From contig OOIN01000011.1 in assembly GCA_900323505.1 (NCBI GenBank), positions 868,001-932,000 of the forward strand: DNA of 64,000 bases, in the 5' to 3' direction. A program made the position numbers and the translations under genes. Numbering within the stretch: the stretch's first letter is position 1; each line of letters opens with the position of its first letter. This document shows, piece after piece, positions 42,601 through 49,900 of this stretch. The DNA is from Ustilago trichophora (lineage: Eukaryota; Basidiomycota; Ustilaginomycetes; Ustilaginales; Ustilaginaceae). The notes below the pieces were generated by a model, which made no database searches, was not told where the DNA came from, and was given only the letters and a program-made list of their open reading frames with translations.

Positions 42601-43645
42601 GATGACGCTCGTGCACTTCGTTGAGGATGGCTCTACCAGCAAAGCGAAGCAAGGCGCGCGGTTTGTTCTCTTGGAGCTCTTCTTGAGAGGGGCGGAACTT
42701 GCGATACTGTGCTTGACGTGTGTAGAAGTGGAAGAGGTCGGCGACCGAGATGACATCGCGGTACTGTTCGTCATCCAACGCAAAGCCGAGTTCCTCAAAG
42801 AGCAGCTGTGCGTCCATCTTGGGAACTTCGGACGTCATCTTCTTGCGCATCACTAGTCTTCCAGCACCTGAGACGGGCTTGAGGATGTATTGATGGCTGG
42901 GAGTGCTGCCCTCGCGTGCGATGAGCGCATTGAACTTCTTTTGCGCCTCCGAGATCTCGTGGCCAGCCAGGGACGTAGAGTCGGTGTCCCAATACACGGA
43001 GAGCGACTCGAGTCGTGCGAGCTTGTGGATGCCATCTCCGCTGTTCTGGATAAAGGTGGGATTCCAGTTGGCATCTGTCGATACGGCAGAGAACTCTGCA
43101 AGCGTAATACCAGCCGAGAAAGGGTGCTCGGGATTCGAGAGGCTGTCTTCGTATCGAATGTGAATGTTGCGGACGGTGAATTGAAGATTGTCGACGATTT
43201 TGGTGATGAGCGAGCTGGTGAAGGACTGATTCTTTTGCTCGTCTTCGCTGGAAATGCCGACGCCTTGGCCACTGTCCCTGCCGAGAAGTTCTGCGTTTGC
43301 GAGCTTTTCTTGTTTTGCAGCCTGCGCACGTTGAGCCTCTTCGTGTTCGTCGACTTCGACACTGCTGTTCTTGGGTGCAGCGAGAAGATAGACATTCTCG
43401 ACCAGGATGCGTACAGGTTTGCCTTTGAGGTTGGACCATGGAATGGAGAGGGTAAGATCGCCAAGATAGCCTTCCTTGACGTCTATTGGCAGTCTGAACT
43501 TATCGAGTGCGGAGGTCTTGAGGCGCAAGTTGCGGAGCTTGACATCACCAGACCAGATACCTACGTTGAGCTGACTTGTATTGAGACCGTCAACATAGGC
43601 GGCGAGGAGCCTGTTGAGGAGCGAGGCGAGGACACCTTCCAACAT
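33623..43645 (-). CDS. VPS13: Vps13, bridge-like lipid transfer protein
   Basis: This 3340-residue rod-shaped protein carries bulk phospholipid between organelles at contact sites; in yeast it acts at vacuole-mitochondrion, endosome and prospore membranes. A single exon of 10 kb starts MLEGVLASLLNRLLAAYV, the classic chorein N-terminus, with SGDVKLRNLRLK and LTLSIPWSNLKGKPVRILVENVYL. The middle contains repeating beta-groove units. The SHR-BD/VAB region lies at about residues 1990-2500 (for example QNRTGYRISLWPEHD and SFKIENKTLIPIEMVI). The C-terminal ATG2-like domain contains GITAGANSFFTSVASG and GFLKGVGKGLVGAITKPAVG amphipathic segments. A PH-like domain (LTVSRILFIRT, LFRQVSRVV) ends the protein. 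Length is slightly above yeast Vps13 (3144 aa) because of Ser/Thr/Ala-rich linkers. No frameshift is visible. Confidence 0.97.
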   Translation of the reverse strand: MLEGVLASLLNRLLAAYVDGLNTSQLNVGIWSGDVKLRNLRLKTSALDKFRLPIDVKEGYLGDLTLSIPWSNLKGKPVRILVENVYLLAAPKNSSVEVDEHEEAQRAQAAKQEKLANAELLGRDSGQGVGISSEDEQKNQSFTSSLITKIVDNLQFTVRNIHIRYEDSLSNPEHPFSAGITLAEFSAVSTDANWNPTFIQNSGDGIHKLARLESLSVYWDTDSTSLAGHEISEAQKKFNALIAREGSTPSHQYILKPVSGAGRLVMRKKMTSEVPKMDAQLLFEELGFALDDEQYRDVISVADLFHFYTRQAQYRKFRPSQEELQENKPRALLRFAGRAILNEVHERHRVWTWDYFRERRDDRKEYVELFKQKEKSVQKTNQQQAGIAIAQSDSGSRLEELEKKLGYKDIRFYRSIARHELRKESLAAKKDDLANGGNGDANGQKAGGGGGWLKWIWGGGGHQEQHDQENGMLNEEQRKELYDAIEWDEEASAAALTQAVDAPRDAMHLRLITKLKTGSVALKDHARGTDILSLVFDSLQANVIQRQDNLEAAMALGGLRVYDGTTPNSLYPQVVRVKDEEFDNPSRQNSNGGDLKRIEQEVKQESDPDNPFFYAKYELKPLDDRADNALTLKMRSMEIIYHRGLVESIVRFFKPPESELELIGALIDVASETIEGIRKETRAGLESALQNHKTIDMVVDVKAPIIIVPEDVTTKKCQHMVLDAGRIAVRSVLADQTALDTVRSKQNRAYTEEDYRQLEDLMYDRFFVKLESAQLVVGDDIDSCIKRLHSNSTDHGLHLLERINLDFTLHNSILSSAPNLTKFKMTGHLPTLRVNFSDRKYKTLMRIIDVAIPNFDDVTGPDSPTKGLGTIEEELEPVAIGKARQCDEAEDEDADNEDDKEGAKSRRARARPSETLDLNKARRQRLVGQLLGEDDYLVDAGLDDDDGKDEFQDAEDATVDKVNAHQKTFELEFVVDSLQGSIFRSATDPSQPDRLLVDARFEGFVLHLAVYPYHMDVDVGLRSLELEDKIVDQGAHFRHLITSKHVRDSSSRSTTGDSTASSGTASPSEQRDLVRVRYTRVSPESPEFMTKYEGIDQTVNVELSTINIMLTRVSVLAVYDWIMTTFVAVDEPTSTPAQEQQQRRPSRSSDRRPSDATSKRPSIRPPEPPAANNGDMERKEKLRVRVKLNSIVLRLNNDGSLLATLTLSTADVAVMLRGNTIRVAARLGSLSLNDNAKRSVADPHFKKLLSIQGDELADFTYETFDEADAASYPGYDSSIWLRSGSLRFTFVEEPIRDLLQFFSKFAQMKAVYDAATLAASNQASQLQERVDKMHYDVIIKTPIVVLPRSADSPDVMTANLGEIYAKNTFAVRDNKEAITKIEAGLRHIRLASRMRYGSQEYHVQMIDDVNISLDMIQSDRAGATPGTASDSPETQMVAKMSDVHIKLTEAQYCFVMELTQSIPRAFAGLAEEANAADDASTAVTGPSQAAPPTLTTAAKTGSGSTRPPATPRRKTGSSTPGKGGETTPEAATPPKKGPGVDMLPELGTVIHNEDGDTPVHTSLDMFFDVNSIQLELFTAAATGQETLYNAQLARFSINGSEVKLKMLSDNSLEAEVALKTFTVTDQRPDKDTKFREIVPAVKHDGHQFMMSYSVSGGDDGSALALITVDSPKVIFSLDPVFALLNFFMSAFPEVPEEEAAAGTTVANSNVTTGAHSASGQRTDAADASAQQTAAATGTLAFRVNVVDPTIILLAAPERHDTEAIVLSIKQVLMSQQGILALKVDQFGMFMCRMHRPKDTLRLLDNLDMALSMDSRVSATSSLTSIEVDVEPLVLRVSVRDIMMIQSVVNKAIELSSQQSAASSKNDAKSIASSQRRQGSMASTSNTIDSLTRAGKSAPNNDDASSSTMDARPPQRIEDAELIVAKESLRADFAGLQVILIGDAHALPMLDLNVSKFAVDVRDWSGDMHGSTFLDLYINYYNLSRSHWEPLIDPWGVQFHMESSASPARFNATVSSKKRLELNVTTTLIETSLSTMSMINEADIQDLQQRNRAPFVIQNRTGYRISLWPEHDDRERKSKTSPQHLDDGKDMPWRFDDWKSMREHIHESGGNRLSLQIDGMPWERLRHISVDREGEYMLTLRPKLDKVAHRVQYEVKLHNNVKYITFRSSFKIENKTLIPIEMVILDHEGNVTDQIRRIGPGEDCPVPIEAAYHCRVKIRPDPGFEYDWCKESLNWHDLLKKSTRTLTCQAHDDGEAPFRFQSFAIYDRQDPNSRTYPRLTLRLRAPVEVENLLPYDIQYRIFDKNLNHNWSSYLRKGGISPIHVVELSHLLLLSVDIQSSCFSPSEFAIIATDNPDDFPVEKTLTLADAENLKLNLRLHYSKHPDSGGAFKVQIYSPYIFINQSGLPFALKTKSWLGSAKLVAGQDQGGVSAEIRKSPEPFLFSHNSNDRRNRVLMRVGDSQWSKPLSFEAIGSETEVVIPSASKNEEIHVGLTVEDGLGKFKLSKVVKLTPRYLVRNNLNEPLNLREAGAADFVTVEAGQRVPLRFLRVGATKQMTLAYPGINNKWSAPFNIEDIGSVHLRLAKAGQHQHLIKAEVLLEGPTIFISLSQEDGPWPYMLRNESEYTVQFMQATERIDEGGSGKRIDEAVGKRYELKPRSKMKYAWDYPAATDKMIKLVVNGRERNVNILEIGSLLPFKFPSGDGRGSGVISLDVRADGPTQTLVLSNYAEELSNFKLKRQNSTFSRSDTVSSVNSRDAGFVAVDVDTNILTAFNVEFEGVGISLINQNIQELAYVSFRGLELHYTESEVTTAVNVICKWIQIDNQLFGGLFPIVLYPTVLPKDGKDLEVHPTLQASVIMLKDESHGVTHIKYASVLLQEITAELDEDFLFALYEFSKFEGAAWQLEAEQETDFIEHPRQVPEPSGAQGQSDDIYFEILHLQPISLNLSFMRTERVNGDDKVSSRNPLIFLFNALTMALGNVNEAPVRLNALVIENVRLSNAVLQQRIIYHYTQGFLLQLYRVLGSADFLGNPVGLFNNVSSGVADIFYEPYQGLVMHGNRELGLGIARGASSFVKKTVFGLTDSVSKVTGSIGKGLAAATMDKEFQSRRRMTRFRNKPRHALYGITAGANSFFTSVASGFEGLALRPLEGAEQGGAGGFLKGVGKGLVGAITKPAVGVFDLASNVTEGMRNTTMVFDQNDIDRVRLPRYIASDGIVRPYSDREALGQTWLKNVDNGRLMKDSYVAHVDVGKAGGQQEGAGDAVIMLTVSRILFIRTMRLKVMWEVALSDLSSISLESEGIALVLRGGVSGPFLELRDVGTRNWLFRQVSRVVAGYNASRQG

Positions 43646-44774
43646 GGTGCCTAACGTTCAAGTCGATTCCAGGCCTAGAAGAAGAGTGTCGGTGAGAGAA
43701 GATAGCCGTTTGGGCTCGACCGTGACCTTGTCTATTTTGTGTGGTTGAGCAAGCGACTACTACTATGATAAGAGGTCGAGGCAGTTGAGACACTGGACAG
43801 CTCGCTTAGCTGTCTAGCAGGAGCGTCGCTGGCCGAGCATGGAAGAGGTTTGGAAACACGCCCCGGTTCGTTAGACGGTGAGGCTCTGTTCGATGTCGTT
43901 TCGAGAGTGATAAATAGGAACTTCTGTGTGGTATGGTAGACTGATGAGGTGGAAAGGAGAAAGCCAGGACGAAGGATGTGGTTGATTACTGTACAAGCCC
44001 GTCGTGCAGATGAGAGCGGGGAATGGTTAAGTTAAGCTCAGCTTGGATCATGCGTCGGTTGGTCGGTCTGTGAGCGGTCTGTGAGTGAGCGGAATCGAGT
44101 GTCGCTTCAGTTGAAATTGCAGCGAATAAATTCCAGAACAAAATATATAAGTCAAAATCAGATCCTGGCTTCAAACCGCAGTGCAATCCAAGACAACGCG
44201 AGGATTTATTCACCATAATTTGATGGAATTCACATTGTTTGACTGTCGCAATTGTTGCCCCTTTTTGGGACATTTTTTGGTGGAAATACTGTACGGATAT
44301 ATGTACAGCCTCCACCTGTTTGTTGCATGGTTGTGAAGGCAGGCTTGCAAATTGGCGATTCTTGCTCGCTCCTGCTTGCGATCGCTGCGGAGTGACGTCG
44401 AGTCAGCCAAAGCGCGATCCTACCCAATTTTTTGACACAGAGGATGTTAGACTCGAACACAGAGACACCCGGCGAGGCAGCCAAAAATCGTGAAGCTCAC
44501 TAGCCAAGCAACGGCCACGATTCAGGCTAAGCTGAGTATTCACACGGTCTATCTACCAGTTGGATGGTATCTGGGTATCGAATAGCTTATCCCTGGTGCG
44601 GGTGGAACTCTACCTGAGCATAGTCAGGTCACAGTGAAAGCATCTGCACACTTGATCCTTTGCTTCTTGCGGCCCGGATTCGTTTGCTGTACCAGCTCCT
44701 TCTTGTCCATCCACAACCTTCAGAAGTCATTGCGGCCATCACCTCCACCGCTCGCAGCAACATTGTCTCTAAGC
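43646..44774. other. Intergenic region upstream of VPS13
   Basis: About 1.1 kb. It contains the VPS13 promoter, an A/T-rich patch with TATATAA (44144-44150) and two TACTGTAC-type motifs (43985-43992, 44287-44294). I looked for tRNA features around 44340-44500 and found no consistent cloverleaf. No supported gene. Confidence 0.5.
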
Positions 44775-45269
44775 ATGTCGATCAACTGGACCGGCAGCGG
44801 CAACTTTCTGTTAAGTCAACAACGACGCAAGCAAAATCCTAACAGATTGCGTCATCGCCTTGCCATTGTGGAGAGCGGTACCAATGAGTGGTTGACCAAT
44901 ACCCGCGGAGGCTACCGTCTGCCATCTCTGTTGGACTCGTCGCCGCCGCCAGAGCTTCCTTTGGTTGCAGCACGCAGCGTTTTCGACCGGCAACACGAGC
45001 ATGAAGTGTACCATGTCGATGGGCACAGCAGGGGAGTGCCATCAAGACGACCTCGGTCGTCGTACAGCCAGCAGACTCGCCAACATCAAGTGCAGCAGTC
45101 CTCCTATCGAGAGCTCCGTCGCTGGCTGCTCAGCAAGCCAAACTGGGTGGGCGCGAAGAAGCCCCAAAAGCACCCAGCCTCCCAAGCTCGGCAATCTGAT
45201 CCAAAGGCATCCGAACCTCTTCAGCCCAAGCCAGCGCCCATGTTGGACAGAAGCAACCACTCGAAATAG
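44775..45269 (+). CDS. Hypothetical small protein (doubtful)
   Basis: An open frame of 164 residues starting MSINWTGSGNFLL; the frame is open further upstream to 44634. The product is basic and rich in Gln, Arg, Ser and Pro, with no membrane segment and no family I recognise. A fairly ordered stretch, HRLAIVESGTNEWLTNT, is the best argument for a real gene. Its 3' end overlaps the 3' end of the convergent methyltransferase gene by 49 bases, which is unusual in this window. It could be an artefact of an open frame in a leader or 3' UTR. Treat as unconfirmed. Confidence 0.3.
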   Translation: MSINWTGSGNFLLSQQRRKQNPNRLRHRLAIVESGTNEWLTNTRGGYRLPSLLDSSPPPELPLVAARSVFDRQHEHEVYHVDGHSRGVPSRRPRSSYSQQTRQHQVQQSSYRELRRWLLSKPNWVGAKKPQKHPASQARQSDPKASEPLQPKPAPMLDRSNHSK

Positions 45270-46390
45270 TCTTCCCCCCCAGATGAAGGCGATACGAGTT
45301 CAAAGTCATCGTCGTCCGATGCTGGACGTGGTCGAAGTCTTTTGCCCTGCATGAGGTCCGCGTCGCACTCGGGCGCCAAACAACCAATCGTGTCTTTGCG
45401 TCGATGTCCAACAAACACAAACAGCTCTTGATCCGAGTCAGCCGTTGCGCCGTAGTCCTGTCCCTGCGATCCAAAGCGATGCCATTCCACCTCTGGCTCG
45501 TCGTCTGTGGATGTTGCTTTCCGAGGTATCGTGCGGCAGTCGACCGCTTGAAAGTCAAACCAGGAACCTAGAGCGGCCCAGAAGGGCTGTTCCTTGGTCA
45601 ACGAGCGGATCTTGTACGAGATGATGAGTTCTGGGCCTGTCTTTGCTGAAGAGTTGCTCTTGTCATCTGCAAGCCCGTAACCGGAGAGCGAGATGATCGA
45701 TCGGAGTAGAGGCGGCAGCAGTTGGGGAAAGTAGACTAGATCCGAGCAAAGGATGTGTGAGAGTGGATTGACCGCAGTCTCTTGGATGCTGAGCTCCGAC
45801 AGCAGATTCGAAGCGTGTTCGCTGTTGCCCCATGCCAAGCTACGTACGCGCACATCGATGATATTCGAAGCTTGCTGGTACCCGGCCCGCGCTACGTTGC
45901 GCTCCATCAGCGGGACCACATTTTCGAGATCGGTCAGTACGAGTCGAGCTTGCGGTAGCTTTGATGAAATAGACTGGGCATGCTGGACCAGCTGACGAGC
46001 AAGATGCAGAGATCCATATCCGGCACCTGAACCGAGCTCGACAATCGTCAAACGCTCCGAGCTGGGCCGATCGAACAGAGAGCAAGGGGGATCAAAGGCA
46101 AGATCGCCTGCGAGTTGATTGGCAGGGTGAACATAGCGTGCCAGGAGATAGGCTGCTTCCCAGATCCTTCCTGCTATGCCGTAGTATTTGATATCTTCGG
46201 CCGTATCTTGCCCCCACGAAGCGGCTTCTGCGTCGTTTGTAGCTGTTGAGTGGTCACCGCTTGCTGCCTGGCTATTCTGTGTACCGTTCAGTGCATGATT
46301 CTGGGCAGACTTGATGGACCTATGCAGGCTGCTGGGCTGAATGCGCAAGCCCCGAGGGAAGTTGGGATCTCCGCTACAATCAGCATCCAT
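45221..46390 (-). CDS. Family-16 (METTL21/EFM-like) protein methyltransferase
   Basis: This is a 389-residue seven-beta-strand S-adenosylmethionine methyltransferase of the group that trimethylates lysines on elongation factors and chaperones. SAM motif I is TIVELGSGAGYGSLHLA, motif II LVLTDLENVVPLMERNV, and the post-motif active-site segment HILCSDLVYFPQLLPPLL; the LTDL-x-x-VVPLMERN pattern is diagnostic of the family. The start is the ATG of MDADCSG; the frame extends 68 codons upstream through a hydrophobic stretch that looks like leader. The C-terminal ~70 residues are acidic (DDDDFEL) and end MGAGLG. The target protein cannot be read from sequence; yeast Efm6-type is one possibility. Confidence 0.88.
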   Translation of the reverse strand: MDADCSGDPNFPRGLRIQPSSLHRSIKSAQNHALNGTQNSQAASGDHSTATNDAEAASWGQDTAEDIKYYGIAGRIWEAAYLLARYVHPANQLAGDLAFDPPCSLFDRPSSERLTIVELGSGAGYGSLHLARQLVQHAQSISSKLPQARLVLTDLENVVPLMERNVARAGYQQASNIIDVRVRSLAWGNSEHASNLLSELSIQETAVNPLSHILCSDLVYFPQLLPPLLRSIISLSGYGLADDKSNSSAKTGPELIISYKIRSLTKEQPFWAALGSWFDFQAVDCRTIPRKATSTDDEPEVEWHRFGSQGQDYGATADSDQELFVFVGHRRKDTIGCLAPECDADLMQGKRLRPRPASDDDDFELVSPSSGGEDYFEWLLLSNMGAGLG

Positions 46391-46966
46391 AGTCTCTGTG
46401 CCTGGCCGAAGCAGGTCTTGAGCAGTCCCTTTGTTGGTGGTCGTTGAGAAAGGAACGAGAAGAAGAAGAAGTTGGACAATTAGGAGGAAGATGCAATTTT
46501 CAGGATTAATTTCAGAATATATTAAGGGTCTATAAAAAAAGAAATTCGGGCCCGAAATCTGTGTGTTTGGGCTGTATGGCTGTCTGTCATGCACTTGCTC
46601 TCAGAGTGAACTGCGTTTGGGCCAACTGAGCGGCGCATTGTGATTCTCACACTTCTCCTCGAGGTCATCGTTCACCATTCCACACGACGCCCAAGCCAGC
46701 CCATCGTTCTGGAGTCCCTCGCTGCCTCCTATCTACATTTTGTAACGCTGAGAGGTACAGAGAGCACACACGCACCGACAGGGCTACTCGGTATTGTCAC
46801 ATTGCAGCAACGCAACAGCTGCCAGCGGATCAATCACTTTTGGCCGATTTCTGGCTACGTCGACCTGCTCAGTGCCATTCCTTCCATCGGCATCGTCTCA
46901 CATGAAAGCAAAGAGAGTCTGTGGCTCTACAGCGTCGGTATAGGCCCCTGAAACGACATCTCCACC
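46391..46966. promoter_or_regulatory. Divergent promoter region of methyltransferase and SEC8
   Basis: This is a 576-base head-to-head interval with an A/T-rich centre (46495-46550, including TATAAAA at 46531-46537 on the plus strand). No ORF with family resemblance. Confidence 0.5.
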
Positions 46967-49900
46967 ATGTCCGGCCGTTCCAACACCATCAAGGATCTTC
47001 GATCCAAGATCAAACACGAGAACGCCAGCCTTGGCTCTGGCACAGCCACCTCGAGCTTCAGCTCGGCTCGACACCAGATCCCCCATGTCGGCGAGGCCTT
47101 TGGCTACCATCCAGGTTCAGCCTCTTTAGGTGGTGGTAGTAGTGGACCAGGTGCATCTCTCGCCCCATCTGCGTACAATCATCCTGGATCTGGCGCCGGC
47201 GCCGGTGGTTTGGGAGCCGGTCCTTCTTTTGTCAGCCTTGCGCCATCCGATTCCATCTCCAACTATGAAGGCAGGCAAGGGCATGGCTATTCAGCCTCTG
47301 TCTCCCACCAGCAGAGTGGCTACAATGTGGGCGCTTCATACGGCCAATCGCAGCAACAGCAGCAACAGCAGCAGCAGGGCGGCGGCTATGGCCGTTCCAG
47401 CAGCCCCACCAATCAGAGCACCGCCAGGTTTGCGCTCGATCCTGGCTATTCCATGCCAGGCAGCAATGCGGCAACCGCCATGTCGCACAACCGCACGCCC
47501 TCGCGTCTTGATGCAAACGATCCCACACTCCACTCGCCTCTGCGTCCCGCCCGCTCAGTACGCCGTCCCACGCAGGCGCCGGAACTGCAGAAAGGCCTTG
47601 CAGCCATGTCTATCTCGTCCACCACTCAAGACCGTGCACGAGCTCCACCGCAGAGGCCGCAACTCCAAATCCCACCCGTCGGCTCCACCTCTCGTCCTTC
47701 TGGCGGCAGCCCTTCTTCTCCAGCCAGAAGTGGTCCGGGCCGAGACCTCTTAGCGGCTTCCCGATCGCAAGCTGGCAGTCACGCCCGCAACCCATCTGGG
47801 CAGAGCACCGGTGCTACTTCTCTCAGCCCGCATGCCACTCCACCTTCGGATCGACATACGCGCTCCGCCCAGTTGATGGCCCAGGTTGCGCGGTCCGGTA
47901 CACCTTCTAGCCAACCCGATTCGGAAGATCACGAAGATCTCTATGGCGGTCTCTCGCCTGTAGATGCTCCGTCTGAAGGTCACGACGCTGCTCTGTACAG
48001 CAATCAGGCCAGCTCGAACCGGCTCTCGGTGCCCGGCCAACGACCTCAACGCGATCCACGCCGCCTCTCTGGTGCACCCCTCGGATCTCTTACCGAAAGC
48101 AGCCAGCCCGCTGCGCTCGACTCTGTCCTCTCCGCACTCACTTCAGCAGGCCGCAAACGCCAAGCAGCACGCATCATGCGCGGCACCACCGCCGAGGAAG
48201 AATCGCGGCGTCGGCGCAACGAGAAAAAGATCTCGGAGACCTCGCAAGTCCGCAAGCCCATTACCAGCTATATCGACCGTTCCGACCCGCGTGCATTCCA
48301 GTCGATCAACGCTGTTCTGCGCAAAGTCGAGGCGGAATGGCCATTTGTCGCCAATGACCACTTCAACTCTGTCGCTCTGGCCCTCTCGATGCTCGACGAG
48401 AGCAGTCTCGGCGCAAGCAGATTCGAGTTTGACCAAGTCAAACAGCTCATCGAGACCGCGCTCCAGGGCACCGTCGACGACCACTACGAATCGTTTGCTA
48501 CAGCCATCACAATGCACAACAGCGTCCTCCAGTCACTGACCTCGGCACAGACGAGTGTCAGTGGAGCACGTCGAAGGTTGAGAGACTCGAGGGAGGCTTT
48601 GGGCGCCAAGCGTGCAGATCTGGTTCAAATGTGGCAACGCAGCCAAGCAGTCAAAGAAGCACTGAGATTGTTGGACCTCGTCGAGCATCTCAAATCCGTA
48701 CCGGATCGACTCGAGAGTCTGATGGCCGAGAAAAGATTCCTCGAAAGCGTCAATCTCCTCGTCAGGTCGCTCAAGACCATCGACAAGCCCGAGGTGGTCG
48801 AAGTGGGAGCCACCAACGATCTTCGCGCCTACCTCAAGGGTCAGGAACAGGCTATGCTCGAAATCTTGATCGAGGAGCTGCACAACCATCTGTACCTGAA
48901 AAGCTACTTTTGCGACGCTAGGTGGAAAGTTTACAGCCCCGGACAAGAGGAGTTGCCGATTGTCAAGTTTGGATCCGATTACCAGGGCGTCTCTGCCACT
49001 TTGGAGGAGGTTGGAGAGGCGGATGGTGCGGCGGCGGCGGGAGACGCAACGACATCGACAGAGTCTTTGCAGCTCACTCGATTCTTGCAGAGTCTCCGAT
49101 CGCGACCCAGCTTTGACCCGAACTTGGCCTCGGATATTCCAGAATCAGCACTCATGACCTCGACCAAGTCCTTTTCTGCTCTCACTGGGGAGCTCCAGTC
49201 CGGTGGATCGTCTATGGACGCCAGCGGCACCGATCTGAGCAGCAACAACAGCAGCACAGGTGGAAGGTACGGCGCCGAATTCGATGCCAATCCCGAAGCC
49301 GATTCCTTCCTGTACATCGAGATGCTTCTCGAGTCTCTTTCTCGTCTCGGTAAACTTGGAACCGCACTCGACATCATCTCCCAGCGTCTGGCAATGGAAG
49401 TCCACCAATTGGTCGATACAACCATCGACGAAGTCGATGCGCGCAACGAACCGCTTCGTCGCTTCTCTGACGCACTTCGCCCCGAATCCGTCCTACTCGC
49501 CTCATCATCGGCACTAGCCCGTTCCTTCACCGAGTCCATGCGCTCCTCCTCCTCCCGGTCTTCCTTCAACATCGCCAATCGACCCCAATCGTCCACCACC
49601 ACCGCCATGCTCCGCATCTCTGCTGGCGAAACTTCGGCCCTGCAGCGCGATGGTGAGACGATGCGCGATCTCTTCTGGACGCTCTTCTCCAAACTCGATG
49701 CCGTGCTGCAGGGGCATCGGGTGGTGTACGAGGTTGCCGGGATGATTGCCAGTCGGGCAGGGTTTAAGGATGAGATTGCGTCGAAAAAGCTTTCGGGAGT
49801 CGGGAGCTTGTTGGATGTTTGGAAGCCGATTCAGGCCGAAGTGCGTGCACTGTTGCATGACTATTTGATGGATGATGAGGGGGCCAGTTCGGCGAGGAAT

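Noticed and set aside
44340..44500. tRNA-like TTCGAGTC on the minus strand
   Set aside because: The flanking bases do not form a T-stem and no acceptor or anticodon arm could be paired.
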